NCBI GenBank assembly: GCA_017399915.1
Contig: JAFQAS010000067.1
Location: forward strand, 124,001 to 188,000
Length of the DNA stretch: 64,000 nucleotides
Source: Muribaculaceae bacterium
GTDB taxonomy: Bacteria; Bacteroidota; Bacteroidia; Bacteroidales; Muribaculaceae
Reading direction: 5' to 3'
Below are positions 17,443-26,195 of the stretch, one piece after another. The notes beneath the pieces were generated by a model. That model searched no databases. It was not told the origin of the DNA and was given only the letters and a program-made list of their open reading frames with translations. The first letter of the stretch is position 1. Each line of letters begins with the position of its first letter. The translations under genes and the position numbers were made by a program.

Positions 17443-18246
17443 ATGCAACAACGACACTCCGACCGACGGACATATTTCAATGAGTTGGCTCGCACTGCTC
17501 ATGACTATTATATCGATTATTTACAACAATACACCTCAATCACTCCCAACACTCGAATTTTAGAGATTGGGTGCGGTGAAGGTGGAAATCTGTTGCCATT
17601 TGCCCAAATGGGTTGCACCGTGAAAGGTATCGACATAAGCAAGACTCGCATCAGTCAAGCCCGGCAATTTTTCAAGGAAGAAAAGATGCAAGCACAATTC
17701 ATCTGCATGGATTTCATCACTGCCGACAAGCCGCAATGCGACAATGAGCGATATGACATTATACTCGTTCACGACGTGATCGAACATATCGAGCCCAATA
17801 ATAAGGCTGATTTCATCAACAATATAAAACCCTTTCTAAAACATGACGGAATTGTGTTTTTCGGCTTTCCTGCATGGCAAAATCCTTTTGGCGGGCACCA
17901 ACAAATCACTCATGGATTTGCCTCAAAACTGCCTTTTATTCATCTCTTGCCAAATCCCATTTATCAAGGATTACTCCGATTGAGCGGAGCCTCACAAGCC
18001 ACAATCAACGAGTTAATGAGCATAAAACGCTCACGCATGCCAATAGAACGATTTGAACGATTGGCAGCACATTGTGGTTTTGCCATCATAAACCGCTCTT
18101 TATGGTTTATCAACCCTCATTATAAGCAAAAATTCGGGTTAAAGCCTCGTCGAGTATGGAAATGGGCATCTCATATTCCCCTCTTACGCAATTTTTACAC
18201 AACTTCAGCATTTTATCTGCTTAAAACTAATAACAAACAAAATTAA
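17443..18246 (+). CDS. Class I SAM-dependent methyltransferase
   Basis: 267 residues. The Rossmann methyltransferase motif I is ILEIGCGEGGNLLPFA (about 44-59), followed by the acidic strand end VKGIDISKTRI and motif IV-like IILVHDVIEHIE. The pattern resembles UbiG/Methyltransf_11 enzymes acting on small molecules or lipid/sugar substrates. The substrate is unknown. The C-terminal third has KPRRVWKW and an aromatic-rich tail. It precedes the T9SS cargo gene by 36 bp, but co-function is not implied. Confidence 0.85.
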   Translation: MQQRHSDRRTYFNELARTAHDYYIDYLQQYTSITPNTRILEIGCGEGGNLLPFAQMGCTVKGIDISKTRISQARQFFKEEKMQAQFICMDFITADKPQCDNERYDIILVHDVIEHIEPNNKADFINNIKPFLKHDGIVFFGFPAWQNPFGGHQQITHGFASKLPFIHLLPNPIYQGLLRLSGASQATINELMSIKRSRMPIERFERLAAHCGFAIINRSLWFINPHYKQKFGLKPRRVWKWASHIPLLRNFYTTSAFYLLKTNNKQN

Positions 18247-18282
18247 TCACTATCTTTGCATTAACCTTAAAACAAAACTATT

Positions 18283-19785
18283 ATGAACAAAAAACTACTC
18301 CTCAGCCTTTCATTAACGTTACTGTCAACCTATCCTATTGTGGCACAATCATCAGATTCCGATTACATTCCTCTTGTGCAAGAAGGCGTGAGATGGGAAG
18401 GAGAGGTCTTTGTTGAAGGTTGGCTATACGAACATATGGAATTTCACCCCTATTCTATTATCATAGAAGGTGATACAATCATCAATGATATTGAATACAA
18501 AAAAAGTCACTATCTATTTCCTGAATTTACCCCTACTCCCAACAAAAACACTATCGTAGCATATTTGCGCGAAGATGTTGATGAACAAAAAGTATATGCG
18601 CTTTATGAAGAATCATACATGTCGCCTATCAACACAATGTGGGACGGCGATTTATATCTCAAATGCCGTGACAAGGGGTTTAAAGAGGTTTTATTATACG
18701 ACTTTAAAAGCCCCGAGAACCCCGACCTTTACACCGATATGAGTGATTGGGTTACTATCGACAAAACATCTATCATAACAACTAATGACGGCATTTCGCG
18801 CAGATGCCATCACATCGATGATGACGAATGTTTTATCGAAGGGATTGGCTATGTTCCCGATCTTTACGGCGATTTATTATTTAGATTCCAACCAATGGTA
18901 GCTTGTCATTGCAACACCACCATAAATTTCAAGCGGTTCTATGACCAAAACAACACTTTGGTATATAGCAGCCCGCTTGACCGCGAACACTCTTTCCATG
19001 AATCAATTACTCGCGAAAATGTTAGATGGGAATACGTTTTTAAGGACACCGGTTTTATTGACAATATTACCACCGAGACTACATTCTGGATTGAGATGAA
19101 AGAAAATGTAGTCATCGACGACATCTATTACAAAAGATGTGTTGCTTGGAGCAACGATAACGACACTATTACATTGGGATATGTGCGCGACGACGGAGCT
19201 AACCGACGCGTATATTGTCGTTACGAGTATGACCCCGACATCGAGATTGTGCTTTATGACTACAACGATATTACCCAAGCGACACCATTACAACAACTAA
19301 ACACCACTTTCGATAACATCACAAAAGAAAATTTCCGTTATTCCTATCGCAATCACGATAAATTCACCATCAAAGATGATGCTGGCAACACTATGTTTCA
19401 AATCATCGAAGGTATTGGATTTATTAGTGATGACACCTCGGAATGGAATGGGCATCTATTGAGCTTCCCTATTGCACAACCCGATAGCCGTGAATATCAA
19501 ATCACATTCAGCCGGCTTATCGACACTAAAAATGGCAGCACAATATATGAGATTCCTGCCGGAGTAGATAAAATCACGATTGATAACAACTCAATAATAA
19601 CCTATCGCAACGGCATGATTTCAACCAACGAAAACGCTATTATTGAAATATTCGACATCAACGGCCGCAATGTGGCATCGGCTAATGGAATGTCATTATC
19701 TATTTCAAATCTTCACAATGGAATGTATATCGTGCGTACCACAACACCATCACAATCTTCAACGACTAAAATTTTAATCAAATAA
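18283..19785 (+). CDS. Secreted protein with type IX secretion (type A) C-terminal signal
   Basis: 500 residues with a signal peptide at 1-21 (MNKKLLLSLSLTLLSTYPIVAQ). The body has two similar repeats: VQEGVRWEGEVF near residue 30 and TRENVRWEYVFKD near 245, each followed by a WxDxxxYxR-like stretch. The last about 75 residues form a T9SS type A sorting domain (IIEIFDINGRNVASANG, then GMYIVRTTT, ending KILIK). It is therefore predicted to cross the outer membrane by the PorSS/T9SS and be surface-attached or released. The function of the duplicated body is unknown. Confidence 0.85.
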   Translation: MNKKLLLSLSLTLLSTYPIVAQSSDSDYIPLVQEGVRWEGEVFVEGWLYEHMEFHPYSIIIEGDTIINDIEYKKSHYLFPEFTPTPNKNTIVAYLREDVDEQKVYALYEESYMSPINTMWDGDLYLKCRDKGFKEVLLYDFKSPENPDLYTDMSDWVTIDKTSIITTNDGISRRCHHIDDDECFIEGIGYVPDLYGDLLFRFQPMVACHCNTTINFKRFYDQNNTLVYSSPLDREHSFHESITRENVRWEYVFKDTGFIDNITTETTFWIEMKENVVIDDIYYKRCVAWSNDNDTITLGYVRDDGANRRVYCRYEYDPDIEIVLYDYNDITQATPLQQLNTTFDNITKENFRYSYRNHDKFTIKDDAGNTMFQIIEGIGFISDDTSEWNGHLLSFPIAQPDSREYQITFSRLIDTKNGSTIYEIPAGVDKITIDNNSIITYRNGMISTNENAIIEIFDINGRNVASANGMSLSISNLHNGMYIVRTTTPSQSSTTKILIK

Positions 19786-19808
19786 GATATCCTCAAGAAT
19801 ATCAACCT

Positions 19809-19838
19809 AAGCCAGTCTCTTTTATTTGGGATTGGCTT
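19809..19838 (+). terminator. Terminator after the T9SS cargo gene
   Basis: An 11-bp stem with two G-U pairs (19809-19819 with 19828-19838), followed by six T. Confidence 0.75.
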
Positions 19839-19905
19839 TTTTATTCTTACTATCTCTATTTAATTACAAAATTCTTTTTTATCATCAAGAATTATCTAAT
19901 TTATT

Positions 19906-19935
19906 ATTGATAAACAAATAATTTGTTTAATTTTG
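19906..19935 (+). promoter_or_regulatory. Promoter of folP-cdaA
   Basis: ATTG (19906-19909), 18 nt, then TAATTTTG (19928-19935), matching the Bacteroidetes consensus in sequence and nearly in spacing. Confidence 0.6.
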
Positions 19936-19963
19936 TAATATAAAACGTTTTGACTCAAGCGAA

Positions 19964-20815
19964 GTGAGAAAATTTCAACCATTTTCATTAAACCTGAAGG
20001 GTGAATTAGTGGAGATTACACGTCCTCAAGTGATGGGGATTCTCAACGTCACACCCGATTCGTTTTATAGCGATTCTCGCTCTTTTGATGCCAAAGCCAT
20101 TGGCTTGCGCATTGACGAAATGATTGCCGAAGGGGTTGATATTATCGATCTTGGCGCTTATTCATCTCGTCCGGGCGCCGACGAGGTGTCACCTCAAGAA
20201 GAGATGAATCGATTGGAAATGGGCATGGAGCTATTACGCAAAAAATCGGTTACGGCACCCATTTCTATCGACACCTTCCGTGCCGATGTAGCAAAATTTG
20301 CGATTGAATCATTAGGCGCAGATATTATCAACGACATATCGGCCGGCCTGCTCGATGATGCAATGATTGATACCATTGCCCGGCTCAAAGTGCCATATAT
20401 TGCGATGCACATGCGTGGCACTCCATCTACCATGAGTTCTCTCACCAACTACAACGACATCACCGCCGATGTGATTTATGAGCTATCGGAGCGCATCAAC
20501 CGACTCACTCTCGCCGGTGTCAACGACATTATCATAGACCCGGGATTCGGGTTTGCCAAAACGTTGGAACAAAACTATGAATTATTGCGTAATCTTGAGT
20601 TGTTGCATGAATTAGGTTATCCCCTCCTCGTGGGCATCTCACGAAAATCAATGATTTATAAAGCACTCGACACAACTCCGCAAGATGCATTAAATGGCAC
20701 AACGGTGCTCAACACTATGGCTCTTCAAGCCGGTGCGGCAATTTTGCGTGTTCACGATGTGAAAGCTGCTCACGAAGCTATAAAACTGACTCAATTAACC
20801 AATAACCAAATATAA
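19964..20815 (+). CDS. folP: Dihydropteroate synthase
   Basis: 283 residues from a GTG start. It condenses p-aminobenzoate with hydroxymethyl-dihydropterin pyrophosphate in folate synthesis and is the sulfonamide target. The TIM-barrel signatures MGILNVTPDSF, DLGAYSSRPGA and DPGFGFAKTLEQN are complete. It is followed after 4 bp by the diadenylate cyclase gene, the usual folP-cdaA pair of Bacteroidetes. The GTG fits the family N-terminus (KFQPFSLNLKG) and lies 29 bp after the -7 box. Confidence 0.96.
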   Translation: MRKFQPFSLNLKGELVEITRPQVMGILNVTPDSFYSDSRSFDAKAIGLRIDEMIAEGVDIIDLGAYSSRPGADEVSPQEEMNRLEMGMELLRKKSVTAPISIDTFRADVAKFAIESLGADIINDISAGLLDDAMIDTIARLKVPYIAMHMRGTPSTMSSLTNYNDITADVIYELSERINRLTLAGVNDIIIDPGFGFAKTLEQNYELLRNLELLHELGYPLLVGISRKSMIYKALDTTPQDALNGTTVLNTMALQAGAAILRVHDVKAAHEAIKLTQLTNNQI

Positions 20816-20819
20816 CGAT

Positions 20820-21593
20820 ATGGATTTTTTTAGCATAAAAGATGCTCTCGACATACTGTTAGTGGCAACACTACTATTTTATTTATATCGCCTCATGAAG
20901 GAATCGGGCGCCATAAACATTTTCTATGGTGTGATGGCATTTATTGTAGTGTGGGCAGTGGCTTCGCAAATGCTCGAGATGCGGCTCACCGGCACTATCC
21001 TCGATAAGTTTATGAATATAGGTTTGCTGGTGCTTGTGATTTTGTTTCAAGACCAAATCAAACGCTTTCTTGTGGTGTTAGGATCTCAAAAACGTTGGAA
21101 ATTTATCAGCAACCTATTTCATCACCGCGATGACTCTCAAATTGAAGAGGAGGCACACCGTCGCATAATGTCGATTGTGCGTGCGTGTATGAATATGTCA
21201 CGAAGCAAAACCGGTGCTCTTATCGTAATTCAGCAAGATATACCTCTCGAAAACTATGAAATGACCGGAGATAAGATTGATGCCGCAATCAACTCACGAT
21301 TGATTGAAAACATCTTTTTCAAAAACTCGCCACTTCACGACGGCGCAATGATTATAGCCGACAACCGCATCAAAGCTGCCGGCTGCATCTTGCCGGTGAG
21401 CCACGACACATCGATTCCTCGTTCACTCGGACTTCGACACCGCTCGGCTCTTGGCATTTCGCAAGCCACCGATGCTATTGCCATTGTCGTTTCGGAAGAA
21501 ACAGGCAACATATCTATCGCTCACAGCAACGATTTGAAAACAAAGCTATCTACTACCGACCTTGAGCAAGCGCTCAATCAACTAATCGGATAG
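20820..21593 (+). CDS. cdaA: Diadenylate cyclase CdaA (c-di-AMP synthase)
   Basis: 257 residues. Three membrane helices occupy about residues 9-75, and the cytoplasmic DAC domain about 105-230 carries the two catalytic signatures DGA (SPLHDGAMII) and RHR (LGLRHRSALG). It makes cyclic di-AMP from two ATP. That second messenger controls potassium, osmolyte and cell-wall balance in organisms that carry it. It is co-transcribed with folP. No phosphodiesterase or CdaR-like regulator is seen nearby. Confidence 0.95.
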   Translation: MDFFSIKDALDILLVATLLFYLYRLMKESGAINIFYGVMAFIVVWAVASQMLEMRLTGTILDKFMNIGLLVLVILFQDQIKRFLVVLGSQKRWKFISNLFHHRDDSQIEEEAHRRIMSIVRACMNMSRSKTGALIVIQQDIPLENYEMTGDKIDAAINSRLIENIFFKNSPLHDGAMIIADNRIKAAGCILPVSHDTSIPRSLGLRHRSALGISQATDAIAIVVSEETGNISIAHSNDLKTKLSTTDLEQALNQLIG

Positions 21594-21613
21594 CATTTAA
21601 CACAATTATATTA

Positions 21614-23326
21614 ATGATAAAAAATATTTTTGACCGCAAAGCCGTCACACTCATCGCATTGTGTGTGGTTACTTTATTCTTGTTCTTAGGCATAAAACAA
21701 TTTCACACCAAAGGCGAACCCCGCGAGGCTCTCGTGGCTCAAGCCATGATTAATGACGGCAACTGGACTCTCCCTATCACCAACGGCGTTGACATTGCCT
21801 ACAAACCGCCCTTGTTTCATTGGTCGATAGCAAGTTTGTCATCAATCACCGGCGAGGTCAACGAATACACCTCACGCATGCCATCGGCTATCGCCGTGAC
21901 GGTGATGGTGATGTGTGGTTATTACTTTTATCGCAAACGCCGTGGCGCGCAAGTGTCGTTCTTGGCTGCATTAATCACTCTTACCAATTTCGAAGTACAC
22001 CGAGCTGCCACCAACTGCCGCGTCGATATGTTGCTCGGCGCTTTGATGGTGTTGGCGTTATATTTCCTTTACCGATGGTATGAGAAACGTCTGCAAGGTG
22101 TTCCGTGGTTGGCAATCTTGTGCCTCAGTGGGGCATTCCTCACCAAAGGCCCTGTGGGGGTGTTGCTTCCATGTGCCGTAGTGGGAGCATTGGCATGGAT
22201 TAGAGGATTAGGATTTGTGAGAGCCCTATTCTCAATGATTGCGGTGGTGTTAGCCTCATGTATTATCCCCATGCTATGGTATTATGCCGCATGGCAACAA
22301 GGAGGAGAAAAATTCTTTGCTTTGGTCTACGAAGAAAACGTGTTGCGTCTATTAGGCAAAATGACTTACGCCTCGCACGAAAATCCATGGACCTACAACG
22401 TGATGACCGTTGTAACCGGATTTGTCCCATACACTCTACTCGCTCTTTTGTCACTATTCACACTCAAATACACTCGCATAAGCAGCAAACCGCGCCAATG
22501 GTGGAGCCGATTTGTGAACTATATTAAAACGATGGACGATGCCCGACTTTTCTCGTTGTTAAGCATCGTGATAATGTTTGTGTTCTACTGTATTCCCAAG
22601 AGCAAACGCAGTGTATACCTGCTCCCCATCTACCCCTTCATAGCATATTTCTTAGCTGAATATATCATTTACTTGGTCAACAACAAACCCAAATCGGTGA
22701 AATGGTTCAACGCCACACTCGCCTCGCTAAGCATTTTATTGACTATCGTAATTATCACCATAGCCTTAGGCGCAATTCCCGATTCGGTTTTCAGCGGCAA
22801 ACGCGCTGCCGAAAACATCGCAATGATTAACGCTATCGAAAACCTCCCTGCGTGGAGCTATATACTTATCTCGTTGCCGGCCATTGTGGGAGTGATATAT
22901 TTCACTCGAAACAGCAAATTTTGCACATTCAGAACGGCTTGTTGCAGTGGCTTTTTGACCGCCGTGATATATGTCGCACTCAATAGCTCGGTATTGCCCG
23001 CCGTATTAAACACCAAATCCGACCTTCCCACAGCCCAACGCATCATGCAGTTGGCTCCACAGGGCAAAGTATACTCTTATTTTGCAGAGAACGTCGAAGG
23101 TAATCCGCTTCACCCATTCACCATCAACTTCTATATAGGCAACCGCATGGTTCCCTTTGAAAGCGAAAAAGAAGCACAAGGATATGTAGTGATTGGCGAA
23201 AACGACATCGAAACATTCAAAAACAAATACAGCGACAAATATCAAATAATCCAACTCCCTAACAGCCGCTACCGCAGTTGCGACTCCCGCCAATACACCA
23301 ACATTTATTCAGTGATTCTGAAATAA
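21614..23326 (+). CDS. ArnT/PMT-like glycosyltransferase (GT39/GT83 type)
   Basis: 570 residues with about 11-12 membrane helices. The early periplasmic loop has the GEPREALVAQAM catalytic-loop pattern and KPPLFHW, as in ArnT-type lipid-linked sugar transferases. A C-terminal soluble domain of about 130 residues (FAENVEGNPLHPFTINFYIG...) matches the ArnT layout. The family moves a sugar from polyprenyl phosphate to lipid A or another envelope acceptor. It starts 20 bp after cdaA and may be read through from it. The donor and acceptor are unknown. Confidence 0.85.
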   Translation: MIKNIFDRKAVTLIALCVVTLFLFLGIKQFHTKGEPREALVAQAMINDGNWTLPITNGVDIAYKPPLFHWSIASLSSITGEVNEYTSRMPSAIAVTVMVMCGYYFYRKRRGAQVSFLAALITLTNFEVHRAATNCRVDMLLGALMVLALYFLYRWYEKRLQGVPWLAILCLSGAFLTKGPVGVLLPCAVVGALAWIRGLGFVRALFSMIAVVLASCIIPMLWYYAAWQQGGEKFFALVYEENVLRLLGKMTYASHENPWTYNVMTVVTGFVPYTLLALLSLFTLKYTRISSKPRQWWSRFVNYIKTMDDARLFSLLSIVIMFVFYCIPKSKRSVYLLPIYPFIAYFLAEYIIYLVNNKPKSVKWFNATLASLSILLTIVIITIALGAIPDSVFSGKRAAENIAMINAIENLPAWSYILISLPAIVGVIYFTRNSKFCTFRTACCSGFLTAVIYVALNSSVLPAVLNTKSDLPTAQRIMQLAPQGKVYSYFAENVEGNPLHPFTINFYIGNRMVPFESEKEAQGYVVIGENDIETFKNKYSDKYQIIQLPNSRYRSCDSRQYTNIYSVILK

Positions 23327-23331
23327 CCTCT

Positions 23332-23396
23332 CTGTAGCAAAAAGGTGTGGAAATCCGTGCGAAGCACGTGAAAGCGTAGCGACATGCAATAACCGG
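23332..23396. repeat. Repeat A, copy 1 (65 bp)
   Basis: Matches 53983-54047 with two mismatches. It contains CGTGC-GAA-GCACG (23356-23368). It ends exactly where MuF-like coding sequence begins, so it marks the left edge of the phage-derived segment. Confidence 0.92.
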
Positions 23397-24567
23397 CTTC
23401 TACGCCACCCAACTTGCCTCTCCTGAGGGGCAGGCTCTCATCGCCGAAACTTTCGGGGTGTTGCGTAATGCCATATCTTCAGCAATCACTCAGGAAGTTC
23501 CCGAAATACTCACCTATGCTTTGGAGAACAACGCGTTTGTGTTCTCAGGGTTCAAAACATTCCATGCTTTGCGTGAAGTGGGGTTATCCCTCACCAATCC
23601 CGACGGCTCTATAAAGCCGTTTGAACGCTTTTTAAACGACGTTCAAAAAATAAACAAAACCTACAACCAAAACTATCTCCGGGCCGAATACAACTTCGCT
23701 TCCGCTTCAGCCGAAATGGCAGCGCGTTGGGAACAGTTCATGGACGACGGCGACCGATATTACCTACAATATCGCACCGCTGCCGACGGCAAGGTGCGTC
23801 CCGAACACGCGGCACTCCATGGCGTGACGTTACCCATCGACGATCCTTTCTGGGAACAGTTCTACCCACCTAACGGCTGGAACTGCCGTTGCTCAGTTAC
23901 ACAAGTGCGAAAATCAAAATACCCCGCAACACCTCACAACGAAGCAATGGCTCTCGGAGAGGTGGCCACTCAACGCGACACCCGACAAATGTTCCGCTTC
24001 AATCCCGGCAAAGAGCAAAAAACATTCCCCAACCACAACCCTTACACTATCTCCCGTTGCAAAAACTGCGACATAGCCAAGGGTAAACTTTCATTAGCTC
24101 GCGTCTTTGTCCCGGACAATGAAGTGTGTGCGGCTTGTGAAATTCTACAACAGTGTGCCGGGAACAATGAAAAATCACAACGTGCCATCGAGAGAACTCA
24201 CTATTTACATGAAATGAAACCACTATTAAATCGTAAAGTGGAAAAAACAGTGAATGGTAATAAATTGAATATTGGTTTTACCAAAGAGGGGAACAAGCAT
24301 TTGTTTGCTGATACTTTTGGGCGAACCCATATAGTGACCAAAGAGGATTTGAAAGATTTGGCTACTTATCTTGAAAATGCCGAGTTTATAGATGACTCAG
24401 CACTCACTCATTCAAGGAACGACAATATTGAGCATTTCTATTATTTCAAAACTCAAATAAATGGCAGATGGGTGAGGCTGAATGTGGCTAAAGAGATACG
24501 AATAAGAAGAACCGGACAAATTCAAGTTCAATACTTCCTATATTCCGTAAACGATTTTGTGGAATAA
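23397..24567 (+). pseudogene. Orphan 5'-truncated MuF-like phage head protein with C-terminal toxin-like domain
   Basis: Coding similarity starts at about 23397 in the frame FYATQLASPEGQALIAE. An in-frame TAG lies in repeat A just upstream, so the natural N-terminus is gone. GTG 23458 could start a 369-residue product. Residues about 85-150 carry the Mu gpF/SPP1 gp7 signature (DGDRYYLQYRTAADGKVRPEH; PPNGWNCRCSV). Then comes a Cys-rich linker (YTISRCKNCDIAKG; CAACEIL). The last about 110 residues resemble the small nuclease-like toxins appended to MuF proteins (EHFYYFKTQINGRWVRLNVAKE). There are no other phage genes around it. The domain call for the tail is tentative. Confidence 0.75.
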
Positions 24568-24764
24568 CAAAAAAAGCACCAAAGGCGGCGGTTTGGACTC
24601 AAATGCCTGGTTGCCATTCCCTCAATGCTTCTGAGTACAAATATATAACTTATTTTTCAAATAACAATAATAAGGAGTCAAAAAAATGAAAAATGCTAAA
24701 ATTTTCATCAACAAATCGATAATCGATAGCGAAGAGGCCTTTGGTGTTTTCTTCACCGACGCAT
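24565..24764. repeat. Repeat B, copy 1 (about 200 bp)
   Basis: Closely matches 54549-54748, including TTTGGACTCAAATGCCTG, AAGGAGTCAAAA and a segment encoding EEAFGVFFTDAS. It is the right flank of the MuF-like gene at this locus. Confidence 0.88.
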
Positions 24765-24835
24765 CGATAACTGCGCTTATGACACCATCGCCACTCAAAG
24801 GATATGTTACCAACAAATGCAAAAAATCCCTTTAA
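24686..24835 (+). CDS. Small ORF in repeat B, possible phage gene remnant
   Basis: 49 codons (MKNAKIFINKSIIDSEEAFG..., ending KCKKSL). A strong AAGGAG sits 8 bp before the ATG, unusual in Bacteroidetes and typical of phage genes. The sister copy near 54670 lacks the ATG and stops after FTDASK, so this is likely the 5' end of a lost phage gene. Its last codons form the stem of the M18 peptidase terminator. Confidence 0.4.
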   Translation: MKNAKIFINKSIIDSEEAFGVFFTDASITALMTPSPLKGYVTNKCKKSL

Positions 24836-24857
24836 TCATTTACTGACCAAAGGGATT
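24825..24857 (-). terminator. Terminator of the M18 aminopeptidase gene
   Basis: A 9-bp stem (24825-24833 with 24849-24857) with a 15-nt loop. On the minus strand it is followed by a T-run. Confidence 0.65.
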
Positions 24858-24882
24858 AAATATATGAATTTCTCAAATCTTC

Positions 24883-26184
24883 TTAGCAGTTATAGAATTG
24901 CGTGAAGGCTTTGATTGTGTAAACGTGGTCGATTGCCGAGGCAGTCTCACGGGCTGAGTGCATACCCCATAGGGCTGCGCCCATATCCACTCCTCGAAGG
25001 TCGATTTGCGAGGTGAGGATATTCCCAAGTGTTGAACCGCCTGCCACATCGCTATGATTTACGAAATATTGGCATGGCACACCGGCTTGCTCACATATTG
25101 TCTTAAACACTGCTGCCGAGTCGGCATCGGTCATATATTTACAGTTTGCATTGATTTTTATTACCGGACCGCCGCCAAGCACAGGGTGATTTGTGGGGTC
25201 TTGCTTCTCTACATAGTTGGGGTGAACAGCATGAGCATTATCGGCCGACACCATAAATGAACGAGCCACTGCACGCAAATAATCCTCTTCCGAGCCACCT
25301 TTGCATGCATTGATACGACGCAATATATGATCGAGCACAGGCGATGCCGCACCTTGTTTTGTGCCGCTGCCGGTTTCCTCATTGTCGAAGATTGCCATCA
25401 CTTTGGTCATTTCACCATCATCGCCCGACTCAAGCAACGCTGTCATTGCAGCATGAGCCATACTCAAATCATCAAGACGACCCGAAGTGATAAATTCATT
25501 ATTCACACCCACCAAGCAAGCCTTGGTTGTATCATAAAGCGACAAATCAAAATCAATGATATCAGAAGTATTTACTCCCAATTCACCTGCCACAAGTCGC
25601 AATATATATCCATCTTTTTCGGCCATATCATTGATAGTGCCAATGATAGGCAACATATCTTTTTGGCGCGACAATGGGTTGCCATCGTTCACCGCACGAT
25701 TGAAATGAATAGCAAGGTGAGGAATTGTCATCAATGGGCGGTCAAACTTCACCAATCGAGTTTCGGGGTGCAATGGGTCATCGGAGCGAAGCATCACACG
25801 TCCGGCTATCGACAATGGGCGGTCAAACCAAGTGTATAGGATTGGCCCGCCATACACTTCGGTATTTAGTTTCATCATTCCCCCGTCGCTCACCATTTCG
25901 GGATTAGGCTTGATGCGGAAGCATGGCGAATCGCTATGAGCCGAAATAATCTTATAACCGGCTGCTGCATCACCTTTGCCTACGACAAAAGCAAAAATCG
26001 CCGAATTATTCTTCACCACATAATATTTGCCTCCGGGAGTGAGCTCCCATTTATCTGTTGCCTCAATGCATGAATAGCCTTCGGTGTCTAATCGTTCACG
26101 GATAGTCTTTACAGCATAGAAATTAATCACGCTGCTATCCATAAACGACATTAAATCATTGATATATTTCTTTGAATTTTTCAT
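24883..26184 (-). CDS. M18-family aspartyl aminopeptidase
   Basis: 433 residues, normal for M18 metallo-aminopeptidases, which cleave N-terminal Asp/Glu in the cytoplasm as a dodecamer. Metal and catalytic motifs are present: SAHSDSP, FDNEETGSGTKQGA, VSADNAHAVHPN and the late NHSDVAGGSTLGN. There is no signal peptide. It is followed on the minus strand by a terminator that uses sequence from repeat B. It lies 11 bp downstream of the CotH lipoprotein gene on the same strand, so the two may be co-transcribed. Confidence 0.95.
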   Translation of the reverse strand: MKNSKKYINDLMSFMDSSVINFYAVKTIRERLDTEGYSCIEATDKWELTPGGKYYVVKNNSAIFAFVVGKGDAAAGYKIISAHSDSPCFRIKPNPEMVSDGGMMKLNTEVYGGPILYTWFDRPLSIAGRVMLRSDDPLHPETRLVKFDRPLMTIPHLAIHFNRAVNDGNPLSRQKDMLPIIGTINDMAEKDGYILRLVAGELGVNTSDIIDFDLSLYDTTKACLVGVNNEFITSGRLDDLSMAHAAMTALLESGDDGEMTKVMAIFDNEETGSGTKQGAASPVLDHILRRINACKGGSEEDYLRAVARSFMVSADNAHAVHPNYVEKQDPTNHPVLGGGPVIKINANCKYMTDADSAAVFKTICEQAGVPCQYFVNHSDVAGGSTLGNILTSQIDLRGVDMGAALWGMHSARETASAIDHVYTIKAFTQFYNC

Positions 26185-26195
26185 TGTGCGGGGTA

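Noticed and set aside
25327-25839. Antisense frame (170 codons) in the M18 aminopeptidase gene
   Set aside because: Shadow of a gene with intact catalytic motifs.
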